The translations under genes and the position numbers were made by a program. Below are positions 56,000 through 64,000 of a stretch of DNA of 64,000 nt, one piece after another. This DNA comes from Paraescarpia echinospica (lineage: Eukaryota; Annelida; Polychaeta; Sabellida; Siboglinidae). The DNA lies in assembly GCA_020002185.1 (NCBI GenBank), contig CM034532.1, positions 24,898,838 through 24,962,837 on the forward strand, read 5' to 3'. Below the pieces are notes generated by a model, which searched no databases, was not told the DNA's origin, and saw nothing but the letters and a program-made list of their open reading frames with translations. Numbering within the stretch: the first letter of the stretch is position 1; every line of letters starts with the position of its first letter.

Positions 56000-57340
56000 C
56001 AAACTGATTTGCGAGATTATGTTAATGAGTACATCCATATTGAAATGTGATGAAGAAAGAGGAAATTCAAAGGAAAATGAATCTGAAAATATCATTGTAA
56101 TCCGTCGATAAAAAAACATAGTAATTATGGATTTAAAATGGCCTATGTTTGACGATGTTTTGTGAGTATTTAGTTAGTTGGTTTCAACGGAAAGCATATG
56201 CAGAAGGGTAAAGAATTGTGTCAACGATAACGTGATTACAGCGATGGCTTACCAATTGATAGCACAAACATGCACAACGTCCGTTTATGGAACCCCCGTC
56301 TCAAAAGATATCGCCATTTTGCCTTCTTCCCCGTACGTGGTATACAATGCACTCGTGACTCGGATAGCGATGTGATCGATATCGGGTGACTGATTAATAC
56401 TGCCAAGTACCTATGTCTGCACCTGAGACTGAGTAATTCATTGCTGCCATGTTTAATGTAACTGATTGATGTTTATATTAATATATTATTAGTTTATTTA
56501 TTGGTATTCTTGGTATTACTTTAGTTTAATTATACAACTGTTGAGCTATTTAACATATACATAATATTGTGTGTTCGTTACATTATTACAATTTATGATA
56601 ATTTATGTTTCAATTCATTTATTGTATCATTATTTGTTTATAAAATTTCGTATCGTTATAAATTATTTTAATATAGGGCCCACTGTTTTTGTATTTTAAA
56701 TGTATATACCAGTTTTTTATGTATTAAGATTACAGAATAAGATTATATCTTTGTATTTGTCACTATATAGTATACATAAAATAATATACATTAAATAAAC
56801 ATTATGATTTATTGTATATATTAATTGTACATAATCATAGACAAATAAGTATAATAATAGGCCCTATTGTTGATGATAACAATGGGTTTAACCACAGTAT
56901 ATTACAAGTTAATTGGTTTGGCAATCATAGTAGTTATGTGCTTTGCCAAATGTAACAAGTATTGTGTATTGGGGGACTATTATTTGTATTTTGTTCCACA
57001 GTGTAGTACGAGTTAATTGGCTTGTCAATCATAGCAGTTATTGGCTTTGCCCAATATAACAAGTGTTGTGTAATGGGAGACTAGTATTGTCATTTTGTGG
57101 TTCTAATCCACAGCCCAATCAACAAAGCCTTTCATGTGTTTGTAACTTCATACAGTTGTTTTAATGTTATGAAGATGGAACCACACTGATCATCTTTGTT
57201 CAGATGCTGTGTCCTGTTCATGATTTAATGGTATTGTAATGAATGGTGTGTGTTTACTTTTTTATGTGTGTATTTATTGTTACATGTAATTGTGTATTGG
57301 CCTTCTTTATAGATGGCAAAAGACTCAAGATGATAAAAAG
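56000..57340. other. AT-rich region with a two-copy ~104-bp repeat
   Basis: No gene. Two copies of TTAATTGG(T/C)TTG(G/T)CAATCATAG-type sequence at about 56909 and 57013, each followed by AACAAGTRTTGTGTAWTGGG. Short open frame at 57243-57428 is not supported. Confidence 0.6.
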
Positions 57341-57344
57341 TAAT

Positions 57345-57860
57345 TTTCTTGTGATTTATGTACACAATCAGATCCGTCAGAAAACGTTTGGAAAAATTCA
57401 TGAAAATTTGAACTTTGCAAAAATGTAGTTTTCTTAATGTTGTACTTAGCTACATGAAATGAATAGCATTTTATTTCTTATAGTGACCACTATGTGGGAA
57501 AATATTTTAGAAAAATTGTCCTTGTGATTTATATGCAAAATGAAATCCAACGGAAAATTGTCGGAAAAAATCATGAAATTAGAAACTTTACAAAACTGCA
57601 GTTTCTTTAATATTTCATTCATGTACATGAAACAAGCACCACTGCACTTCTATTAGTGACTATTATCAGGGGAAAATAATAAAAACAAATTCTTGTGATT
57701 TATATGCAAAATTAGATCTGTTAGAAAACCGTCAGGAAATGTCATGAAATTCGAAACTTTACCAAGCTGTAGTTTTTTTTATTTTACTTACATACATGAA
57801 ACAACTACCGTTGTACTTCTTATAGTGACTACTATCAGGAAAAAATGAGAAAAACATTTT
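57345..57860 (+). repeat. ~172-bp tandem repeat, three copies
   Basis: Units begin with CTTGTGATTTATATGCAAAA at about 57348, 57521 and 57692 and include CATGAAATTNGAAACTTTAC and TAGTGACTACTATCAGGG. Diverged from each other by roughly a fifth. Confidence 0.85.
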
Positions 57861-57874
57861 TTTACGAAACAAAA

Positions 57875-58110
57875 TTTTGGTCCGACGGAAGTCGGATGTT
57901 TCGGCCCCCCATCCGTTCCCGCAACCGGTTAAACGTGACCTGCTTGCGTCTGCGTGGGCCGAAACATCCGTTCCTGCATAGCGGATTTTTGTCATGTGGA
58001 CCGAACCATCCGTCTGCGTGGGCCGAACACGTCGAGGGCCGAACCATCCGGGACCCAGTGCATCGGCACTCGTGTCAACTTCACTGTCACCTTTCTCCGA
58101 TTTGCGGATC
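57875..58110. other. GC-rich interlude with GGGCCGAA repeats
   Basis: A sharp GC-rich island in AT-rich satellite surroundings. GCGTGGGCCGAA and CCGAACCATCCG phrases recur four to five times in both simple and split form. No protein recognised. Confidence 0.55.
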
Positions 58111-58141
58111 AGTGACCGTGCCAAACTCAACAATATTTATG

Positions 58142-59740
58142 CGTGATAATTCTTATATTGCATGCAACTATTTTGACTTGTGTATTTTCAGTAAATGTGT
58201 CACGAATTATTAGATATTTATGCGTGATGTTTCAATGTTTAAATAATGATACATGTTTAAATAATTCTTATATTGCATGCAACTATTTTGACTTGCGTAT
58301 TTTCGGTAAATGTGTCACGAATTATTATATATTTATGCGTGATGTTTCAATGTTTAAATAATGATAAATGTTTACATAATTCTTATATTGCATGCAACTA
58401 TTTTGACTTGTGTATTTTCAGTAAATGTGTCACGAATTATTATATATTTATGCGTGATGTTTCGATGTTTAAATAATGATAAATGTTTAGATAATTCTTA
58501 CATTGCATGCAACTATTTTGACTTGAGTATTTTCAGTAAATGTGTCACGAATTATTATATATATATGCGTGGTGTTTCGATGTTTAAATAATAATAAATG
58601 TTTAGATAATTCTTATATTGCATGCAACTATTTTGACTTGTGTATTTTCAGTAAATGCGTCACGAATTATTATATATCTATGCGTGATGTTTCGATGTTT
58701 AAATAATGATAAATGTTTAAATAATTCTTATATTGCATGCAACTATTTTGAATTGCGTATTTTCGGTAAATGTGTCACGAATTATTATATATTTATGCGT
58801 GATGTTTCAATGTTTAAATAATGATAAATGTTTAAATAATTCTTATATTGCATGCAACTATTTTGACTTGTGTATTTTCAGTAAATGTGTCACGAATTAT
58901 TATATATTTATGCGTGATGTTTCGATGTTTAAATAATGATAAATGTTTAAATAATTCTTATATTGCATGCAACTATTTTGACTTGCGTATTTTCGGTAAA
59001 TGTGTCACGAATTATTAGATATTTATGCGTGATGTTTAAATGTTTAAATAATGATAAATGTTTAGATAATTCTTATATTGCATATAGCTATTTTGACTTG
59101 TGTATTTTCAGTAAATGTGTCACGAATTATTATATATTTATGCGTGATGCTTCGATGTTTAAATAATGATAAATGTTTAAATAATTCTTATATTGCATGC
59201 AACTATTTTGAATTGCGTATTTTCGGTAAATGTGTCACGAATTATTATATATTTATGCGTGATGTTTCAATGTTTAAATAATGATAAATGTTTAAATAAT
59301 TCTTATATTGCATGCAACTATTTTGACTTGTGTATTTTCAGTAAATGTGTCACGAATTATTAGATATTTATGCGTGATGTTTCGATGTTTAACTAATGAT
59401 AAATGTTTAAATAATTTTTATATTGCATGCAATTATTTTGACTTGCGTATTTTCGGTAAATGTGTCACGAATTATTATATATTTATGCGTGATGTTTCAA
59501 TGTTTAAATAATGATAAATGTTTAAATAATTCTTATATTGTATGCAACTATTTTGACTTGTGTATTTTCAGTAAATGTGTCACGAATTATTAGATATTTA
59601 TGCGTGATGTTTCGATGTTTAACTAATGATAAATGTTTAAATAATTCTTATATTGCATGCAACTATTTTGACTTGCGTATTTTCGGTAAATGTGTCACGA
59701 ATTATTATATATTTATGCGTAATGTTTCAATGTTTAGCTT
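58142..59740 (+). repeat. 115-bp satellite, about 14 copies
   Basis: Tandem 115-bp units containing TTGCATGCAACTATTTTGAC and GTGTCACGAATTATTATATA. From about the fifth copy on two variants alternate: one with TGTGTATTTTCAGTAAATG and one with TGCGTATTTTCGGTAAATG. This gives a 230-bp higher-order unit. The 67-codon open frames in each copy are by-products of the period. Confidence 0.97.
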
Positions 59741-59749
59741 GCAATAATA

Positions 59750-60000
59750 ATTATATTTATTCTGGAAAGGAGACACATTGCGGAATAAATTATTTCACGT
59801 TGGAAAGGAGACACATTGGGCAATAATTTTATTAACATGATACCACCAAATTATACAAATAAAATTACCGAAATAACATATACGTAATAAATAAAAATCA
59901 TCAAAAATATAGAGAGATAGTATAACCAAAATACAATACATGCAATAAACATTAAATAATAAAAAATCCCGAAATACCATACCTGTAAATACAAATCATA
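59750..60000. other. AT-rich flank of the satellite
   Basis: Includes GGAAAGGAGACACATTG twice (59764, 59800). Otherwise nothing recognised. Confidence 0.5.
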
Positions 60001-60002
60001 AA

Positions 60003-60284
60003 TCATAAAAAATATCCAAATAACATCACAAAAACACAACCCCTATGCATGTAGGGCACGTCCAGTGAATTGTTGTTCTGACTCATGCTGAGGTCAGACG
60101 GCTGAGTGACTTCAGCGTTGACCGGACGTCGTTCTCGCGCTTGATACATTTCTCCCAGACGGTAGGCGTCCACATCTATCCCGGTGTTGCAACAACGGTG
60201 TTGCCATCGTCCGCACGGGCCGTCGCATAAAAGTGCGTGTTGACGCTGAGTTACTACTTCTTGGCAACGTATACACAGTTCCAT
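60003..60284 (-). CDS. PHD-like zinc-finger exon
   Basis: ATG at 60284, with a TATA box (CTTATATA on the + strand, 60319-60326) 35 bp upstream. The first 45 residues follow the pattern CIRCQEVV...HALLCDGPC, then RWQHRCCNTGID, a treble-clef/PHD-like finger that I recall from many uncharacterised, probably transposon-derived invertebrate proteins. After about residue 50 the frame stays open to 60003 but loses likeness, so a splice donor or a break may lie there. Function unknown. Confidence 0.5.
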   Translation of the reverse strand: MELCIRCQEVVTQRQHALLCDGPCGRWQHRCCNTGIDVDAYRLGEMYQARERRPVNAEVTQPSDLSMSQNNNSLDVPYMHRGCVFVMLFGYFL

Positions 60285-60329
60285 TGCAGAAAGACAACGC
60301 TTGGACCGAACGCAGTCTCTTATATACAT

Positions 60330-61080
60330 GTATCAATAGGGCCACAGTTTTGATTCGTCAATGTGTCATTTCCTTTCATCAATGCAATACACTAAGGGAG
60401 CTCATCACACTTCACTACAAATTAGGCCATGTCCGTAAAGTAACACCTCCTCCAGCTAGTCTTTGCCGCTATGGTCACACATTCCATCAGTTCTACTGAC
60501 TTCTAGTTAACTGACTAGGGGTTGAGCACAAACAATGTGCTCAGCCATCTTCAAACACATTAGCGTAGGCCGGTGTTGTTTTTGGCTACTGGAAAGGATG
60601 CTGCTACTGCACACAAACAACTCACAAACAGGTATTGTAAGGGTGTTACCAATCAGCCAATCAGCGCGCCCCACTCGGGGGAGTGTCCGTGGTTGACCAA
60701 TCGTAGTGACGCTAACGCGTCACAGAGAGTCCTCTTCTAGGTCAAAATGCTCCAAATCTACCAGGGATTTTACAGAACCACTGCTACCATGATGCACTGC
60801 GAAAGTGAAGCTGCGCGTGGATACCAAATATGTTGGGGTGTTGACAAAGATGGCGGTGCATGCGGCCGCCAAAAGTGTCGTATTTTTTGATCGCGGTTGC
60901 GTAAGATTATCATTCTAAGACAATGGGCCTGTTACAAATGTTCGTTTTTATTGCATTTGGAGAATTCATTCATATGTACAACAAACACAGATCGAGAATT
61001 AGATAATAATAATATATTAATATGACAAACTATGAAAGTAACCAAAACATTTATAAAAATCTAAAAAAATGTATTTTAGG
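60330..61080. other. No recognised feature
   Basis: Mixed sequence, partly AT-rich. Nothing recognised. Confidence 0.5.
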
Positions 61081-61740
61081 AGAGCGTGTCCCCTTAAACG
61101 ACAAGACCCCCACGGTATTTCACAGCTGCATGAGTTCGCTGCGGTCCGCTGTACAAATTGAATAGTTGTAGATCTAGCGGCCGCTCCTTTCTCGTAGTCG
61201 CACCAGTTCTCTGTAATGCGTTGCCACTATCAATTAGACCATCTAGTTCGGTGGCGGCATTCAAGAAGGACAAAAAAACTTCTTTTTTTCGCAAAACATG
61301 TTGACTGCTTTACGATGAACGTTATATTTAGAATCATAAATTTACTTACATTCTGGCCGAAACATTCTTAGTAAATTGGTTGTAACGTTTAGGTAAACTA
61401 ATACTAGTATTGCATTTACGGGGGTTAGTTTTTTATTTCAATGTTTTAAATGACATACACCTTTAATTAGTGAACATTAAAATTAATATGTATATGGTCT
61501 TAGCATAGTTTATAAATGTTTTTATAGAGATAGATAGATGGGCATAGTGTGGGTTTTTGTGCCATAATTGAATGAAGTGCGCTTTGAACTAGCAAGGGAA
61601 TGTGCTATACTCAAAAACATTTATCGTTAACTTTATTTCGTTGAGGTAATCCCCCAAGATAATATTTAAACTACTTTGATTTCCTGGTGTGTTTTGAGAC
61701 CATTCCAACAGGTACTATTTACTCTTACCATGACATACAA
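61080..61740 (+). pseudogene. LINE 3' end, second copy
   Basis: Inverted relative to 9280-10050: the same blocks GTTCGCTGCGGTCCGCTGTA, GGCGGCATTCAAGAAGGACA and ACATTCTGGCCGAAACATTC occur in mirrored order. Coding remnants of the RT C-terminus with stops, then the 3' UTR. Confidence 0.75.
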
Positions 61741-61744
61741 TACT

Positions 61745-63590
61745 ATGCAATACAATACAATAATACTTTATTGTCCATGAAGGGAAATTTGTGTGCAGCG
61801 TCCATAAAAATCAAATAAATACAGAATATTAAAAGCAAAACTCAGATCAAGGTAAAGAACTCTGGCATGGGTTTTGGCCTTCTCAAGATGGGCACTGTGC
61901 AATGATTAGCAGAGTAGCGATTGCATCCTCCACCCCTCTCCCAGGCCGATAAGCAAATTTCAGGGTGTCTAGAAGATGCACTGTTCGGTTCATGATCATG
62001 GTTTTGACAACTTTTTCAAAAACTCAATAATTACGTGCGATGTCAACACTACTGGGCGAAAATCATTTGGGCCGGCGGGGCGAGCTGTTTTGGGCACGGA
62101 CAATAGTTGACGTTTTCCACAATATATGGATTTTCTGTGAGGTAGGAGAGGCCTGGAAGATGAAGTGGAAGATACCAGACAACTGAATGGCACATTGCTT
62201 CAAAACCTGACCAGAAATCCCATCAGGACCAGGACCTTTCCTCACATTCGTACTTTGGAATACTCTCAACACATCTTCTTTTCCAATTTCTAGTTTACCA
62301 TTTGTCTTAGCTGAACGTCTAATATCGTCAATGACAGATCGAAAATCGTGTGTGTCAAAACGAGAGTAGAAAGAATTCTTATCCTCTGCAAAGACTCCTT
62401 CATCTTTACCCCCCAAGGGAGATAAGCGATTGGAATTCTGTCTATATAGCTGCATGTCATTCATAGTCTTAATGCCTTCCCAGACTGTTCTCATATCACC
62501 TGTTTTGAACTTCAGTTCTATTTTGTTTTACAGCTCTGTCTTGCTTTCATAATTTATGATCTGACACTCCTTTGAACCTCTCATCGTCCAGCTAAATTTG
62601 CCTGAAAGTAAGCCCTTTTCTTGTCTTTTAATACCTTTTTCTGTTGTTTAGAAACCCAACATTTGTTGTTAGGGTACACTTTGCACTTTGTTACGGGTAT
62701 AACGGTGTCAACACAGAAAGAAACATAACAGGTCACAACCTCGTAAGTTCATTCAGGTTATCACAGGAATCCCGAAAAAACATCCCAGTTAGTACAGTCA
62801 AAATAGCCCTGTAGTCTAGCTATGCTGTCTTCATTCCACACCTTGATCTGTCTTTCAACGCATTTAGACGCTTCAGAAGACATAATTATGTAAACAGGAA
62901 CAAAGTGAACCGTATTGTGATCGGCGTCGCCGATCGGTGGTTTAACTTATACGCACTGGACCTATACGCATTGGGCACCGAACCGTAGCACACGTCAGTC
63001 GTCCGGTCCAAGCGGCTTGGGCACGTGATGTACTGGTGGTAGGTAGGCACACTTCTGTTTAGGGTGCACTGATTGAAATCACCAAGTATGAACTTGGTGC
63101 ATGGGTGGACAAAACGTTCAGTTTCTTTGTCACATCACAAATATGCTGGGAGGCTCGGTCCACGTTGGCTCTGGGGGTGTATGTAAACAACAGTCACACA
63201 TAATTGAAGAAATTCACGGGGTAGAACAGTGGTCGTCGTGAAACAGTCAACAGTTCAATGTCCAAGGTGCATAGCTGTTCACACAATGACAGTTTTGCAC
63301 CAGCGTTCATTGAAGTAAATGCAAACACCCCCACCTCTCTCCTTTCCGATCGATTGCTTGTTGCGATCAAGCCGGATGGGGTATTCAAATCCCTTGATTG
63401 ACGTTCCATAATCAGAGGCAGAACTGTCGAACCATGTCTGGGTGAAGGCCATGAGGCAAGCGTATCTGTATTCTTTTAAAAAAACGATACGGTTGCTCGA
63501 AGCTCTTCCAACTTGAGGCCATTGAAAGTTCATACAGTTGCCAATATCATGGATGGTAAAGGTGGTTTACATTTTGTTTTCCTCAGTCTA
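61745..63590 (-). pseudogene. LINE with endonuclease and RT remnants
   Basis: Read from 63590 leftward: endonuclease start (TQTWFDSSASDYGTSIKGFE, GGGVCIYFNERW), a broken middle, then the linker and RT fingers (62494-62063: RKGPGPDGISGQVLKQCA). Next come NDFRPVVLTSHV (62193-61996), LKFAYRPGRGVEDAIATLL (about 61970-61890) and directly a 3' end with GACAATAAAGTATTATTGTA. The RT palm and thumb are deleted. The family is a Jockey/Rex-like LINE by the style of its motifs. Confidence 0.8.
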
Positions 63591-63819
63591 TGTCGCACAC
63601 AACCGTCTGGTGTTGTTCCGCGTTAGCTCTGGTGGGAAGTCGATGCTTGAAAGAAAGTCCGAATCGCCGTGTGCCAGGGTGTTTAATGCCAGTAAATAGG
63701 TACATATCAACATCAACCAGCTAACGCAAGTTAACAATCTACCAAAAATATAATAAATATTAACATCAAATAGCTAAGACACTTTACCTGATAAAACAGT
63801 TTCCCGTGAGATTTCAGGG

Positions 63820-63990
63820 TGGGTTTAATAAAACTTTGGGGTTTGAAACGAAACGAAACGATCGTAGCCACTGCCGGAAATGTGAGTGGATTATCAATGA
63901 CGAATATTCGTTACAAAGAGGCTACTGTACAAACCGATCCCATTTCATTCTAACGCGAGCTACCCGAGAGTATAAGTTACCCTGTCATGC
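63820..63990 (-). repeat. Dispersed repeat, copy 2
   Basis: Inverted copy of 6480-6640, including the GAAAC units and AATATTCGTTACAAAGAGGC. The window ends within or just after it. Confidence 0.75.
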
Positions 63991-64000
63991 CTTGCAGTAG

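Noticed and set aside
58143..59747. Family of 67-codon open frames spaced 115 bp apart
   Set aside because: They are the satellite period read in rotating frames; each starts at the same ATG-containing word of the unit and stops at the same place.

Overview
The window is nuclear DNA of a metazoan, most likely a marine invertebrate. It holds a spliced host gene, several families of decayed non-LTR retrotransposons (CR1-like, RTE-like and others), many (CA)n, (TA)n and (CATA)n arrays, minisatellites and satellites, all in an AT-rich background. The species cannot be named from what is visible.

Left flank (1-13762): a broken CR1-like LINE (+), a broken RTE-like LINE (-), a 4.2-kb foldback element whose long inverted arms carry a ~27-bp minisatellite (4410-8655), a LINE 3' end (-), a diverged ~200-bp satellite (11400-12480) and another RTE-like LINE (-). 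This LINE runs into a gap of exactly 1000 N (13763-14762).

Centre-left (14763-about 30830): a GC-rich island holding a nearly complete Polinton/Maverick (adintovirus-like) element, a virus-like self-replicating DNA transposon. It has replication genes on the + strand: an RPA70-like single-strand DNA-binding protein, an unknown second ORF possibly spliced to it, and a protein-primed family B DNA polymerase with N-terminal zinc fingers. The virion and integration genes are on the - strand: adenain-like protease, double-jelly-roll major capsid protein, basic core-like protein, penton-like minor capsid protein, small membrane protein, integrase with chromodomain, three small conserved genes and the packaging ATPase. 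A divergent spliced gene shares a two-sided promoter with the RPA-like gene and runs into the gap. Five of the six recognised reading-frame breaks lie in runs of 3-5 identical bases, so the element is either a young insertion or carries uncorrected assembly errors. Its left terminus is lost in the gap and no terminal inverted repeat could be identified.

Centre-right (31872-51666, - strand): a host beta-1,4-galactosyltransferase gene in seven phase-consistent exons, from a type II membrane anchor at 51666 to the C-terminus near 34966. Its last donor is in phase with a PAN/Apple-domain exon at 32137, so a galactosyltransferase-PAN fusion is possible. The introns hold an hAT-type MITE with an 8-bp target duplication, LINE fragments, a 1.5-kb tandem duplication and minisatellites.

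Right flank (51700-64000): inverted copies of several left-flank repeats in mirrored order, a small two-exon cysteine-rich gene, a 115-bp satellite with a two-unit (230-bp) alternation, a PHD-like zinc-finger exon, a LINE 3' end (+) and another broken LINE (-).
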